Below are positions 6,931 through 17,289 of a stretch of DNA of 64,000 nucleotides, in pieces. This DNA is from Streptomyces sp. NRRL F-5135 (GTDB taxonomy: Bacteria > Actinomycetota > Actinomycetes > Streptomycetales > Streptomycetaceae). The position numbers and the translations under genes are program-made. The notes under the pieces were generated by a model. That model was not told the DNA's origin. It made no database searches and worked only from the letters and a program-made list of their open reading frames with translations. Where the stretch lies: positions 310,001-374,000 of the forward strand of contig NZ_JOHR01000009.1 of assembly GCF_000719775.1 (NCBI RefSeq), written 5' to 3'. Position 1 is the stretch's first letter. Each line of letters opens with the position of its first letter.

Positions 6931-9900
6931 GCGACTTCTCCCTTGCTCTCCCGCAGTTCGACGACGAGTCCCGTCAACGCGGCCCGCACCGGATGCGTGG
7001 ACACGTCCGTGACGCCTCGAAAACTGGCACGGCGTACACCCGGCGGAAAGAGCAGCATGCCGTCGGAGACTTCGCAGTTGCTCACGGCCACGAGTTCGGC
7101 CCACTTGACGACGGGCCGGGTGCCGGAGCGTACGTCCAGCTTGGCAACGGGGCTCATGTACCAGTGGTCTCCCCCGGGCGGCACCTTGACTTCCGCGGTC
7201 ACCTGCCAGGCACCGGAGACATCGACGACGGCGTTCAGATCGTCCAGCTTCGGCGGCGCCACCGTCCCCCTGGCCTTGACGGCGCGCTTGCCCGAGATCT
7301 TGAACCTCTTGCTCGCCCTGCTCATGCCGCTCTGCTTTTTCTCCTTGGGGATCGCCACAAGCGTCTGTACGGCCTTGTTCGTCTCGGTGGTCAAGGTCGC
7401 GATCCGCCGATGAGCCGAGGGCGAGTACCGCATCCGCAACTCTTCGGTCTGCCCCCACTTGTTGTGCTCCGGTGGCTCGGAGGCACGTAGGAACTCCTCC
7501 GCCTCGGCAGCAAACGGTGCGTCATCTCCCGCCGCGAGTCCCGCGAGCAGGACCGCCTGGAACGGATTTGTCCCCAAGGGGAGACCGGGCACCCAACTGG
7601 TCTTGACCGTCATGCGATTACCACGCATCGCGGTCACCTGGTTGATCTTGCCGTCCTGGTCGGTGGCCTCGGTGACGAGAAGTACCGCCCGATGCTCGCC
7701 GGCCGTATCGGCGAGATTGTCTTTTGCGGGAACCTTCAACGGAACTGTGACCAGGGCTACTTGACCTGCCTCTGTGAGGCGGTCGACCGTGGTCCCGCTC
7801 AGGAAGGCATGCAGAGCACGCGAGCGCGCGGGTTGATGAGCATGTGGATCGACCTGCTCCTCCTCAAGAACTTCCACGCCATTGCGCAGTGTCCGCACCG
7901 ATGCCTCCAGCAGTGGCCGACGGTCGCCTCCCGCTGTCATGGCGGCCCAGAAGTTACGCCCGAGCGCGTGGACCAACCTCTGGTGCATGCGCTCCAGGCT
8001 GTCGTCGTCACCCAAGTCCCCTTCTTGATCCCGTCCGTCCCCGGCGAGGCCGGCGACGTCGTGGGCTCCGACAATCAAGAAGGACGTGCCGGGCTCATCG
8101 CTCTCGCGGGTGAGGTACAGGTTCTCGACCGTGTCCTCGTCGGCCCACCAGGAGCGAACGACCTCCGCGTTGTCGGACTCCGCGTCCGGCCGGCCCAGCC
8201 ATGCAGGACCGGCGAATCGCTTTCCGTCCACCTCGCGCCAGGGCAGGTCGAGGCGTCCGATCAGCCGCCGCCGCGTGTTCCCCTCGTGCGGCTCGGAGAG
8301 CGTGGAATTCATGAGGACCAGGCCGAGGCGGCTGGTCGACCAGAGGGTTGCCTTGCCGAGGCCGTATGAACCGCCCGCCGTAGCATTCGACTTGTGGCTG
8401 TCGAGTTGCCGCCGCACAACGGCTGCGAATCGACCGTCCTCATAATCGTCGCCGGTCAGACCATTGGCGTTGTAGTCGTCGACACGCAGAAGAATCAGTC
8501 GATCCCGCTCGGTCATCTCTCGCAGACCGGCACCGATGACGCGTCCGACCTTCTGATCCTGGGCAGCGGCGGCCTCGTAGTGCGGGCGCAAAGCGTCCCA
8601 GTGGATCGCGGCACGGAACCGAGCCAGAGCGTCGCCGGACAGTTCATGCAGCGTGTAACGGACTTTGACCGGACGGTCACTCCTCCGGTCGCGCTCGTCC
8701 AGGCTGTTCTGGGTGGCCTCGCGGGCGAGGATCTCCAAATCGGCCTCGAAAGCGAAGGCCGCCGCATTACCGAACTCTCGCCCACCATCGTCGTGTCCAG
8801 GACGGTGATACCAGACCGCCGGTGTCTCCACGGGTTCCACCTGCTGTTCCAGACCAACCGCCGAGCCCTGCCCGGTTTCGCCTCTGATCTCGAGAACCCC
8901 CCGCACCTTGGTCACATGGTCCGGACTGGGAACGGAGCGACCTTGGAGCCAGGTCTCGACAAGCGCTCGGGGCACTCCCAGGCGGCGCGCCAGTTCACTC
9001 TCATCCGTCCCATTTTCCCGCATGCGGTCGGCCAACCATCGATCGAACTCCGTGCCGTTCACGGCCACCCTTCCCTCTCTCCCCTCGGAGCTGCTCTCCG
9101 CCCCCGTTCCACCGGTACGGCCGTTCGGCGGCGACTCGCCCGCCACCTCCCGCGCCATCCGCCGAGTGGCGTTCCGCCGACGGCGTTCCGCGTCCTCGTC
9201 GTCGGGCTCAAGACCCATCTGGATCCTCAGATCCTTGAGCGCGCGCTTCTCGATCTGCCGGATGCGCTCACGTGTGACCCCGATCCGCTTACCGATTTCA
9301 TCCAGCGTCCAGGGTGTCCCGTCGATGAACCCGAATCGCAGCAGAAGAATTTCACGCGTTCTCTTCGTGAACACGCAGGCGTCGAAGATCTGCATCAACT
9401 CCTGACGTTCGAATGCGGCCCGAAGCATTTGCTCCGGGCCCGGCACCGGACGGAACGCGTCGACGACCAGGTCACCGATGGTCACGTTCTCGCCGACGGG
9501 CCGTTCGAGCGACAGAACCATACGGCGGCCCAGATCCAGATACTTCCTCACCTTTTCGGGATCGAGCTTGCAGGCCAAGGAAAGATCATCCACATTGGGT
9601 GTCCTGCCCTGATCGAGAAACACTCTCTCCGCTTTCCGTACTTTTTCCACATGGTCCCAGATATGGACCGGGAGACGGATCGCCGCTTCTTCGTTGACCA
9701 CGGCCCGAGTGATTCTCTGCCGAACCCACCACGTGGCGTAGGTGGAGAACTTGCACCCCAGGGAGATATCGAACTTCTCCACAGCGCGGATGAGGCCTAT
9801 CATGCCGTGCTGCAGAAGATCTTCGTACATGGGGTTGTCCGGCCAACGCCCGAAACCATGAAGGATCTTGCGGACAAGAAGTTGGTTGTGCATGACCATC

Positions 9901-10466
9901 GCGGATAGAGCTCTGTATGGCTCACCGTCTCTCGGGAGCGTCGCCAGATAGCCGTCGGGCAAAGACTCCGACGCTCTTCCGGCCCCCCGGAACAGGAGGC
10001 AGAGTCCGACCTCCTCCTCCGGGCTCAGCAGGCGAAGGTGCGGCTTCGCTCTCCTTCGATCGACTTCGAGCACCTTGCGAGCGGCACGGCGAGCCGCCGC
10101 CAGGTCGTGGACGCGCACGGTTCCTCGAAACGCTTCCGGGTCCGGGTCCTCGTCTCTCTCTTCCTCCTCGGAGACATCCGGGTCGTCGAAGTCGTCGTGG
10201 GATCCGGCCCGATGGTCGACAGTCACGCTCTGCGACAAGTCCGTGTCGTCTTCGCCGGGTTCGTCGGCCAGCGCTGCAGCTGTCACGGCTTCGTACAGCG
10301 TCGAGGCCTCCTGCGCATCGAGGCGCGCGGCCTTCATCACCTGCTCCAGAGCCGCGCGATGGTCGACCCCCTCGGCCGTGAATCGACGTGCGAGACGAAC
10401 GAGCAGATCCCACCCGGCTTCATCCGCCGGTCTGCCGGCCCCGTCGTCCCGCTCCTCGTCCCTCAC
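6927..10466 (-). CDS. Sigma-70 factor fused to a helix-turn-helix and a GHKL-type ATPase
   Basis: One uninterrupted frame encodes 1179 residues. Residues 1-115 are acidic. Sigma region 2 lies at about 185-262 ([35 protein letters not shown]), region 3 follows, and region 4 is at about 365-415 ([20 protein letters not shown]). After a basic, Gly/Ser-rich linker comes an XRE-like helix-turn-helix (about 472-528, [19 protein letters not shown]). Then a Bergerat-fold ATPase: N box [12 protein letters not shown] (581-592), VDDYNANGL (662-670) and glycine box [12 protein letters not shown] (698-709). The last 400 residues are unassigned. GTG 10464-10466 follows ACGAGGGA. An internal GTG at 9060-9062 sits six bases after GAGGGAAGG and could yield a 711-residue HTH-ATPase form. 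It heads a three-gene unit divergent from the helicase unit. Confidence 0.92.
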   Translation of the reverse strand: MRDEERDDGAGRPADEAGWDLLVRLARRFTAEGVDHRAALEQVMKAARLDAQEASTLYEAVTAAALADEPGEDDTDLSQSVTVDHRAGSHDDFDDPDVSEEEERDEDPDPEAFRGTVRVHDLAAARRAARKVLEVDRRRAKPHLRLLSPEEEVGLCLLFRGAGRASESLPDGYLATLPRDGEPYRALSAMVMHNQLLVRKILHGFGRWPDNPMYEDLLQHGMIGLIRAVEKFDISLGCKFSTYATWWVRQRITRAVVNEEAAIRLPVHIWDHVEKVRKAERVFLDQGRTPNVDDLSLACKLDPEKVRKYLDLGRRMVLSLERPVGENVTIGDLVVDAFRPVPGPEQMLRAAFERQELMQIFDACVFTKRTREILLLRFGFIDGTPWTLDEIGKRIGVTRERIRQIEKRALKDLRIQMGLEPDDEDAERRRRNATRRMAREVAGESPPNGRTGGTGAESSSEGREGRVAVNGTEFDRWLADRMRENGTDESELARRLGVPRALVETWLQGRSVPSPDHVTKVRGVLEIRGETGQGSAVGLEQQVEPVETPAVWYHRPGHDDGGREFGNAAAFAFEADLEILAREATQNSLDERDRRSDRPVKVRYTLHELSGDALARFRAAIHWDALRPHYEAAAAQDQKVGRVIGAGLREMTERDRLILLRVDDYNANGLTGDDYEDGRFAAVVRRQLDSHKSNATAGGSYGLGKATLWSTSRLGLVLMNSTLSEPHEGNTRRRLIGRLDLPWREVDGKRFAGPAWLGRPDAESDNAEVVRSWWADEDTVENLYLTRESDEPGTSFLIVGAHDVAGLAGDGRDQEGDLGDDDSLERMHQRLVHALGRNFWAAMTAGGDRRPLLEASVRTLRNGVEVLEEEQVDPHAHQPARSRALHAFLSGTTVDRLTEAGQVALVTVPLKVPAKDNLADTAGEHRAVLLVTEATDQDGKINQVTAMRGNRMTVKTSWVPGLPLGTNPFQAVLLAGLAAGDDAPFAAEAEEFLRASEPPEHNKWGQTEELRMRYSPSAHRRIATLTTETNKAVQTLVAIPKEKKQSGMSRASKRFKISGKRAVKARGTVAPPKLDDLNAVVDVSGAWQVTAEVKVPPGGDHWYMSPVAKLDVRSGTRPVVKWAELVAVSNCEVSDGMLLFPPGVRRASFRGVTDVSTHPVRAALTGLVVELRESKGEVA

Positions 10467-10619
10467 TCCCTCGTCCCCCGCATCACGCGCCGTGTGCCCC
10501 TGCCTCGTAGTCCATCACTCATCGAGCCGTCGCCGCCGGCACTTCCTCACCAGGTTTCATACCGCGAGATCCATCACCGGTATCTTAAGGAACCGAGGGT
10601 GGGACCATGGGGAGAGTGG
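10467..10619. promoter_or_regulatory. Divergent promoter region of the defence island
   Basis: This 153-base gap separates the starts of the leftward sigma/ATPase unit and the rightward helicase unit, so it must hold both promoters. An inverted repeat, ATACCG at 10559-10564 and CGGTAT at 10578-10583 with a 13-base spacer, lies about 37 bases before the helicase ATG. The right arm runs into TATCTT (10581-10586), which fits a TAnnnT -10 element; no clear -35 is seen. A regulator bound to the repeat would cover that element. The island's own sigma factor or helix-turn-helix could act here; this is inference. Confidence 0.45.
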
Positions 10620-12236
10620 ATGCGGATCATTCCGAGCGAGATCTCGAACAACACCAGAAGTCAAGCCGAGCGAAGTGTGTTCACGGCCCTCAAGGCGATT
10701 CCGGACGACGAGAGCGTCGCGCTGCACTCGGTGCATCTTCCCCGACACCACAGGAAACGTGTCGGCGAGATCGACTTCGTCGTCATCATGCCGGACATCC
10801 TGCTCTTCATCGAGGTCAAGGGCGGCCAGGTCCAACAGCGCGACGGGAAGTGGTACTACGGCCCACCCGGCCGCCAAGACGGCCCCAAAGAGAGCCCTTT
10901 CGCCCAGGCCAACGGAGGGATGCACGAGTTCGACCGCGAGATCGGCACGCTGATCGGTGACCTGAGGGACCACGGCGTCCCCAGCGGCTACTTGGTGATC
11001 ACGCCGGATGTCGATATCCCGCGCACGACAGAGTTCGAGCCCGAGCAGTATCTGAGCGCCACCGCCTACGACGGCGGACGTGGTCTGGCGCAGGGCCTGG
11101 AGCGGGCGACCCGGTTCTGGTCGACCCGGAACCCTTGGGCCCGGACTCCCGTATCCGCCGCCCTGCGCAAGAGGATGCTCGAAGCGGTCCGCCCGGATTT
11201 CGACCTCGTACCCAATCTGCACTCCCGACTGACGCACCTCGAGGCGACGTTCGAACGACTCACAAACGAACAACTCGCCAGACTGGACGATCTGGAGACT
11301 CATCCTCGCCTGACCTGGACCGGCGGCGCCGGCACCGGAAAAACGTTCCTTGCCGCCGAGGCCGCGCGTCGAAAGTCCGCAGCCGGCAGTGTCCTGTTCA
11401 CCTGCGCGAGCACCACGCTTGCCACCCACCTGCGCCGAGTCCTCTCCGACCGTTCCATCACCGTCCTGCCCTTTGAGCGGCTGGACGAGGTCGGGCACCG
11501 AACCTTCGATCACCTGATCGTCGATGAGGCGCAGGATCTGATGACTCTCGACCATCTCGACGTCCTGGAGAATCTGGTCTCGGGCGGCCTCGACTCGGGC
11601 CGATGGGTCTTCATGCTCGACCAGAACAACCAGGTCCTGACGCCCGACGCCTACGACCCCGAGGCATGGGATTACCTGAGCAAGCTCGGGACACCCTACG
11701 GCCCCCTGAGGCGCAACTGCCGGAACACGGTGCAGATCGTCAAACAGGTTCGTCGCTACACGGGGGCGGACCCGGGTATCGCCTCCGCAGGTGAGGGCGA
11801 ACCGGTCCGCTTCACCGACGTGAAAGCCCCTCAGGAGGAGGCCGCCGCTCTCGACGCCTACGTGGACAAGTTGGTCCGGGATGGTGTTTCACTGCGGGAC
11901 ATCACGGTGCTCTCCGCCTCCGGGAACTGGGAGACGAGTTCAGCCCGTCTCTCCCAGCGCGCCACCAAGATCGAGCGATTCGTCGACGTGGTCGGGACGG
12001 ATCGGACGAAGCATCGGCTCACCTGGTCGTCCGTCTCCGATTTCAAGGGTCATGAGAATCGTGTCGTCTGCCTGATCGACCTCGAAGCCGAGCAGCTCAA
12101 AGGCCGCCTCGATACCCTCTACGTAGCCTGGACCAGGGCCCGTGCCCAGCTCTGGGTCGCTTGCCGCCCCGACACCCGCCGCACACTGAAAGATCTCGGC
12201 GTTGCCGTCCTGGCGCGAGAGGAGGGGCTCCGGTGA
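10620..12236 (+). CDS. NERD nuclease-related domain fused to an SF1 (UvrD-like) helicase
   Basis: This 538-residue protein starts with a NERD domain: GEIDFVVIMPDILLFIEVKG at about 49-68 supplies the Asp...Glu-x-Lys pattern of PD-(D/E)XK-type nucleases. An SF1 helicase core follows, with Walker A GGAGTGKTF (about 236), DEAQD (about 300), FMLDQNNQ, RNCRNT and a C-terminal LYVAWTRARAQLWVAC (about 500). It probably unwinds DNA and may cleave it. ATG 10620 follows GGGGAGAG at 10609-10616; an in-frame GTG at 10599 is a less likely start. The stop overlaps the next GTG (GTGA). It is the first gene of the four-gene helicase unit. Confidence 0.9.
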   Translation: MRIIPSEISNNTRSQAERSVFTALKAIPDDESVALHSVHLPRHHRKRVGEIDFVVIMPDILLFIEVKGGQVQQRDGKWYYGPPGRQDGPKESPFAQANGGMHEFDREIGTLIGDLRDHGVPSGYLVITPDVDIPRTTEFEPEQYLSATAYDGGRGLAQGLERATRFWSTRNPWARTPVSAALRKRMLEAVRPDFDLVPNLHSRLTHLEATFERLTNEQLARLDDLETHPRLTWTGGAGTGKTFLAAEAARRKSAAGSVLFTCASTTLATHLRRVLSDRSITVLPFERLDEVGHRTFDHLIVDEAQDLMTLDHLDVLENLVSGGLDSGRWVFMLDQNNQVLTPDAYDPEAWDYLSKLGTPYGPLRRNCRNTVQIVKQVRRYTGADPGIASAGEGEPVRFTDVKAPQEEAAALDAYVDKLVRDGVSLRDITVLSASGNWETSSARLSQRATKIERFVDVVGTDRTKHRLTWSSVSDFKGHENRVVCLIDLEAEQLKGRLDTLYVAWTRARAQLWVACRPDTRRTLKDLGVAVLAREEGLR

Positions 12237-15200
12237 ACGAATCGGAAGCACGGCTCTCCGAGCACCGCACCGAGTTCGTGGCCTACCTGCGTCGGCAGTT
12301 GGTCGGCCCCGCCGTCGCCGAGAACGAGACCCTCAGCGACCCTCCGGACCGTCGCTATCTGATGGGGACGCTGTATCCGCGTGGCGCCTCGCTGCTGGAG
12401 CACTCACAGCAGGACGGCGAACAGGCCTTCGACGAAACGGCGTCGGGAAACGGGGAGGAGGACAGCTTCGCCGACGACCCCGTCGCCGAGGCGAACGCTT
12501 GGCTCCCGTCGTCGCTCGGTTTCTCCTTCTTCACCGACGCGTCCCACTTGGACGTGACATGCGAGGCGTCCCGCTACGTGACGTCCCGCGAAGGCGGTCG
12601 CCGGCATTGGCAGAGACAGCCACGACTCTCCACCACGAAGACTGTCACGGCGGACGATACGGCCCCGATCCCCGTTCTGGAAGGACATGGCCGTCTCCAC
12701 GTGCGGTGGCGCCCCTTCGGCGCCGGACATCTCGTCACGTGTGTCCTCGCCAACGCGCATACCGAGGAGGAGAGCACCTACAAGGACCGCGATCTGATGC
12801 TCTTCCAGGCCGCGCTTCGGGCGACCACGCTCGGCGGCCAGGTATTGGAGTATCCGAGCACCCGCCTCAACAGCCGTGACGAGGAGGAGCAGGAACTTCG
12901 TGTCCAGTACCGGCACATCGTGACCAGGGCCGTGGGGCATGGATGCGCCGTCGAGTGGGACTCCGATTCCGACGCGGTCACCACCCTGCGGGCGCAGGTC
13001 ATGCCCCAGCAGGTCGTCGAACACATCAAACCGGACGGTCCCAAGGATCTGCCGATACTCAAGCTCGCGCGTCTGTCCCGGACCGATCTCACGGTGGAAG
13101 ACCTCCGGGCTGAACTCGACGCCTTCGTTCTGGGGTATCGCGAGTGGTTCGAGACCCAGCGGTCACAGGCCGAGAACGTGCCGCGGTGGGCCTCCGAGCC
13201 CACCGCACGCATCCTCGGCCGCATCGAGACCGTACTCGACCGAATGGCGTCGGGGGTGGCGGCCCTCACCGCGGCGACACCCGCGGGAGAGAAGGCACGC
13301 GAAGCGTTTCGTCTGTCCAACCGGGCCATGGCTCTCCAGATGCTCCACAGCCGCCCGGAACTCGCGGGCAGCCGTCGGCGCAGGAACAGCGAAGTGGTCG
13401 AGCTGTCGGAACCGGGGAGCGACTACGCGTGGCACCCGTTCCAACTCGCCTACTTCCTCCTGGTGGTCGAGGGGCTGATGAATCCTGAGCACAAGGATCG
13501 CAGAACGGTCGACCTCATCTGGTTTCCCACGGGAGGCGGCAAGACGGAGGCGTACCTCCTCACCGCCTGCTTCGAGATCCTGTGGCGGCGCTTGCGGTTC
13601 GGTGCCCTCGGAGGCGGCACTGCCGTGCTGAGCCGGTACACCCTGAGCCTGCTCACTACACAGCAGTTCCAACGCACGGCGACGGCCGTCTGCGCACTTG
13701 AGTACATCAGGCGCGGAAAGGACAGGCCGCTCCTCTATGACCTGGGGGAGGAGCCCATCTCCATCGGGCTCTGGGTCGGCAAGGAGACCACTCCCAACCG
13801 GATCTCCGTCGCGCAGGACGAACTCGGGGTTCTGAAGCAGATGAACGAACCCGATGACCGCTTCCTCCTGGAACGCTGCCCTTGGTGCGGTACGGAAATC
13901 GTCCCGGCACGCGCGGGGCAGGACCAGGACTTCGGCATCCGGGCGGATGGTGTCACCACCTCGTTCTTCTGTCCACGTCAGGCCTGTGACTTCCACGACC
14001 TGCTCCCGGTGTCCGTCGTGGACGAACAGATCTATCGAGAACCTCCGACATTCGTACTCGGCACGGTGGACAAGTTCGCCCGCCTGGCGTGGGAGCGGGA
14101 GGCCGGGAACCTGTTCGGCAAGGACGGCAAACGCGCCCCCTCTCTGGTGATCCAGGACGAGTTGCACCTGCTGGCAGGCCCGCTGGGAACAACGGTCGGT
14201 CTCTACGAATCGGCCATCCTCGAACTGTGCGCTTGGGACGGCACCGTACCGAAGGTCATCGCGTCGACAGCGACCATCCGCCGCTCGCAGGACCAAGTGC
14301 GCAGCCTCTACGGTCGTCCGGCGCAACTCTTTCCCCCGGCGGGGATCAAAGCCGGCAGCTCCTACTTCGCCTCGCCCGACGAGGACAGGCCCGGGCGACT
14401 GTACGTGGGCGTGATGGCGCAGGGGCACACCGCCTCGACCTCCACCGTTCATGTGGGCGCAGCCGCGTTGCAGGCCCCGAAGGAGATCTGCGAGGACGAC
14501 ACGCTCCGCGACGCCTACTGGACCGCGGTCGCCTATCACAACAGCCTGCGGGAACTCGGACGCACCGTCACGATCGCGAGGGACGACATCCCCGCACGCC
14601 TTGAGCATCTGACGAAGGACGACACACTGCGGCGCCAGCTGAACGACGACTCGGTGGTCGAGCTGACCAGCAACATCCCCCGTGCTGCTCAGCCCCGACT
14701 CCTCGAACGTCTGGGCAAGAACTTCAAGAGTCCCGACAGCGTCTCCTTCCTCGCCACGACCAACATGCTCTCCGTGGGTGTCGACGTACCGCGACTCGGC
14801 CTCATGATCATGAACGGGCAGCCCAAGACGACCTCGGAATACATCCAGGCCACCAGCCGCGTCGGCCGTCGCCATGTACCAGGGCTGATCGTCACACTCT
14901 TCCGTTCGACCAAACCCCGCGATCGGTCCCACTACGAGTCGTTCGGCGTCTACCACCGCTCGCTCTATCGGCACGTCGAACCGACCAGCGTCACGCCGTG
15001 GTCCATGCCCTCGCGCAAGCGAGCACTGCACGCCGTGCTCACCATCCTGGTACGACATGGGATCGGCCTGGACGCGGAGGACAAGGCCGGGGACATCGTC
15101 CACCACGCATCCGAAGTCGCGCGGATCCGTGACCTTGTGGTGGATCACGTGCGGCGGGCCGATCCGGAGGAGGCCGAGGCCGCCGCCGAACACTTGGACG

Positions 15201-15391
15201 CGCGGATCGAGGAATGGCGGCAGGAGGCCGAGATCGCGCGTGGTGACGGCAGCCGGCTCCACTACCAGCCCCAGGGGCGAATGTACTCCGCGCTCCTCAC
15301 CGATTTCGGCAAGCAGGACGGCATGTGGGAGACGGCCCAGTCGATGCGCAACGTCGATCGCGAGTGCCTCGTCGCCGTGAAGGGAGCGTGA
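12233..15391 (+). CDS. drmA: DrmA-like SF2 helicase (DISARM-related)
   Basis: A 1052-residue helicase. The N-terminal 400 residues have no obvious motif. Walker A is FPTGGGKTEAYLL at about 434, followed by GGTAVLSRYTLSLLT and a cysteine cluster CPWCG...FCPRQACDFHDL (about 548-590). The DEXH-type box is VIQDELHLLAG (about 639), then ASTATIRRS. The C-terminal helicase motifs are SVGVDVPRLGLMIMNGQPK and QATSRVGRRHVPG (about 845-885). This order, and the DUF1998 gene next to it, match DrmA of DISARM phage-defence systems. GTG 12233 follows GGAGGGG and overlaps the previous stop; its own stop overlaps the next start. DrmA with DrmB is thought to load on foreign DNA ends, known from the family rather than shown here. 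Confidence 0.85.
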   Translation: MNESEARLSEHRTEFVAYLRRQLVGPAVAENETLSDPPDRRYLMGTLYPRGASLLEHSQQDGEQAFDETASGNGEEDSFADDPVAEANAWLPSSLGFSFFTDASHLDVTCEASRYVTSREGGRRHWQRQPRLSTTKTVTADDTAPIPVLEGHGRLHVRWRPFGAGHLVTCVLANAHTEEESTYKDRDLMLFQAALRATTLGGQVLEYPSTRLNSRDEEEQELRVQYRHIVTRAVGHGCAVEWDSDSDAVTTLRAQVMPQQVVEHIKPDGPKDLPILKLARLSRTDLTVEDLRAELDAFVLGYREWFETQRSQAENVPRWASEPTARILGRIETVLDRMASGVAALTAATPAGEKAREAFRLSNRAMALQMLHSRPELAGSRRRRNSEVVELSEPGSDYAWHPFQLAYFLLVVEGLMNPEHKDRRTVDLIWFPTGGGKTEAYLLTACFEILWRRLRFGALGGGTAVLSRYTLSLLTTQQFQRTATAVCALEYIRRGKDRPLLYDLGEEPISIGLWVGKETTPNRISVAQDELGVLKQMNEPDDRFLLERCPWCGTEIVPARAGQDQDFGIRADGVTTSFFCPRQACDFHDLLPVSVVDEQIYREPPTFVLGTVDKFARLAWEREAGNLFGKDGKRAPSLVIQDELHLLAGPLGTTVGLYESAILELCAWDGTVPKVIASTATIRRSQDQVRSLYGRPAQLFPPAGIKAGSSYFASPDEDRPGRLYVGVMAQGHTASTSTVHVGAAALQAPKEICEDDTLRDAYWTAVAYHNSLRELGRTVTIARDDIPARLEHLTKDDTLRRQLNDDSVVELTSNIPRAAQPRLLERLGKNFKSPDSVSFLATTNMLSVGVDVPRLGLMIMNGQPKTTSEYIQATSRVGRRHVPGLIVTLFRSTKPRDRSHYESFGVYHRSLYRHVEPTSVTPWSMPSRKRALHAVLTILVRHGIGLDAEDKAGDIVHHASEVARIRDLVVDHVRRADPEEAEAAAEHLDARIEEWRQEAEIARGDGSRLHYQPQGRMYSALLTDFGKQDGMWETAQSMRNVDRECLVAVKGA

Positions 15392-17289
15392 GCGCGGTGA
15401 GAAATATTCGGCGAAAGGTCCGCAGGGCACAGACCATCGTCCCCTTCGGCGTCGGCGGGATCCTTGATCTCCGGGGCGAATCGTTCGTCGCCGGCGATAT
15501 CAGAGGCTGGCCGGGAAACGCAGAACTGGTGGAGTCGCCCCGGCTCGCAAGGAAATTGAAGGTCGCACAGTTTCGTTCGGCCCCTGTCATCCCCTCCGGG
15601 AAAGCGGCCCACGCGACACGCGTCGGCCCCTCATATGTGCGATTTCCCAAGTGGCTCTTCTGCCCGAAGTGCCGAGAGATGCAGCTCTGGCTCACGGATC
15701 GCGAGATGAGGGACAAACAACCGACGTGCGGGCGATGCGCAGGGAAGTCGACACTGGCCCCGATGCGTTTCATCCAGGTATGCAGGGCCGGCCACATGGC
15801 CGACATCGACTGGCGTCGATGGGCTCATTCCAGGAGTGAAGGGCATGCACAGCGCCAATGCCAGGTCGACCGACTGCGATTCGTCGCCACACCCGAATCC
15901 TCCGGGCTCGATGCCCTTCGCGTCATCTGCGCCGTCTGTCGCGCCGGGCGTAATCTGGCGGGAATCAGCCAGAAGAACATTTTGCAGAAGATGGGCCTGC
16001 AATGCCCGGGGACCCACCCCTGGCAATCCGAGGCCGATGAGGCAGACTCCTGCGAGGAGCCACCGCAGGCGGTACAGCGCGGCGCCTCGAACGTCTACTT
16101 CCCGATCACGCATTCGGCACTCGACATCCCCGAACCCTCGGAGCTCACCGAGGACGACGAAGCCACCCAGAACATCGTCAACCATCGCTTCTGGCCGTAC
16201 TATATCGACGAAGGCGACAGTCCGATGGCCGATCATTTCAGGGAGGCCATCGCCGAGGAGTGCGAGGTTCCGGAGCAATTCGTGGAGGCGCTGCGACGCC
16301 GCCAGACCGAAGAAGCCACGGCGACGTCGTATCCGGATCATTCGGAAGACGACCTGAGCATCGCCGAATGGACAGCCCTTTCCGTACCAGGATCCGTTGC
16401 CAACTCGGATACGTTCTCCGTACGTCGGACTCACCTGGGAATCGATCACGAACACCCTGAGTCGATGCGAAAACTGGATTCGAACATCTCCGCAGTGGTC
16501 GTCGCGGACCGGGTGCGCGAAGTGCGCGCCCTCGAAGGGTTCACCCGGTACGAGCCCAGCTCCGGCGATGGTGAGGGGTCCGAGGGCGGACGCATCGTCT
16601 CGGTCGACACACGCTCTCGCACTCAATGGCTGCCTGCCATAGAGACCTACGGCGAAGGAATCTTCATCGCCGTCGACGAGGACCGTCTGAGCACCTGGGA
16701 ACGGCTTCCGTCGGTGCGCGACTGGACAGAGCGCATCGAACGCAACCTGACCGCCTCGTACAAGGCCGACCGCCTCAGAGAGAAATCAGGTCCGAAACTC
16801 CTCCCTCGCTTCGTGATGCTGCACACCTTGGCCCATCACTTCATCCGCCAGCTCTCGTACGACAGTGGATACAACGCGGCCTCGCTTCGAGAACGCGTCT
16901 ACGCCCGAAGCCACGCCCCGGGAAGCGGGCTACCAGCACAGGCCGGAGTGTTCGTCTATACGGCTGCGGGGGATGCGGAAGGGACGCTGGGCGGGCTCGT
17001 CCGCCAGGGGCAACCTCCCAACCTCGCCGAGACCTTGATCAGGTTGCTCGAATCCGCTCAGTGGTGCTCGCAGGACCCTCTGTGTGCCGACTCGACCGGC
17101 AGGTCGCTGGCGAACCTCAACCGCGCTGCATGCCACGCGTGCACGCTCCTTCCCGAGACGTGCTGCGAGGTCGACAATTCTCTTCTGGACAGAACCCTGT
17201 TGATCGGTGACGGCGAAATCCCAGGATTCTTTCGGGGTGTCATCCAGGCCGCGCTGGAGGAATCGGCAGGCGCCGTCGAGCTGCCATGA
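15388..17289 (+). CDS. drmB: DrmB-like protein with DUF1998 (DISARM-related)
   Basis: This 633-residue protein shows the DUF1998/DrmB pattern. An N-terminal zinc cluster CPKCREMQLW (about 91) and CGRCAGK is followed by CRAGHMADIDWRRW and CAVCRAGRNLAG. In the C-terminal half, HTLAHHFIRQLSYDSGYN and ARSHAPGS precede a final cysteine cluster (CSQDPLC, RAACHACTLLPETCC). DrmB has no known catalytic activity and partners the DrmA helicase. The start is GTG 15388, overlapping the drmA stop, with a second GTG at 15397 as alternative. The stop overlaps the ATG of the next gene. The gene order drmA-drmB is as in DISARM, but a helicase gene follows where drmC (phospholipase D) would be expected. Confidence 0.88.
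   Translation: MSAVRNIRRKVRRAQTIVPFGVGGILDLRGESFVAGDIRGWPGNAELVESPRLARKLKVAQFRSAPVIPSGKAAHATRVGPSYVRFPKWLFCPKCREMQLWLTDREMRDKQPTCGRCAGKSTLAPMRFIQVCRAGHMADIDWRRWAHSRSEGHAQRQCQVDRLRFVATPESSGLDALRVICAVCRAGRNLAGISQKNILQKMGLQCPGTHPWQSEADEADSCEEPPQAVQRGASNVYFPITHSALDIPEPSELTEDDEATQNIVNHRFWPYYIDEGDSPMADHFREAIAEECEVPEQFVEALRRRQTEEATATSYPDHSEDDLSIAEWTALSVPGSVANSDTFSVRRTHLGIDHEHPESMRKLDSNISAVVVADRVREVRALEGFTRYEPSSGDGEGSEGGRIVSVDTRSRTQWLPAIETYGEGIFIAVDEDRLSTWERLPSVRDWTERIERNLTASYKADRLREKSGPKLLPRFVMLHTLAHHFIRQLSYDSGYNAASLRERVYARSHAPGSGLPAQAGVFVYTAAGDAEGTLGGLVRQGQPPNLAETLIRLLESAQWCSQDPLCADSTGRSLANLNRAACHACTLLPETCCEVDNSLLDRTLLIGDGEIPGFFRGVIQAALEESAGAVELP

Noticed and set aside
10038..10620. Upstream extension of the NERD-helicase frame
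   Set aside because: It overlaps the divergent sigma/ATPase gene and lacks any conserved sequence; the ATG at 10620 has a good ribosome site.
13163..15430. Long open frame (755 codons) on the minus strand across the drmA-like gene
   Set aside because: It is the antisense shadow of a gene with clear helicase motifs; high G+C makes such frames common and it shows no motifs of its own.
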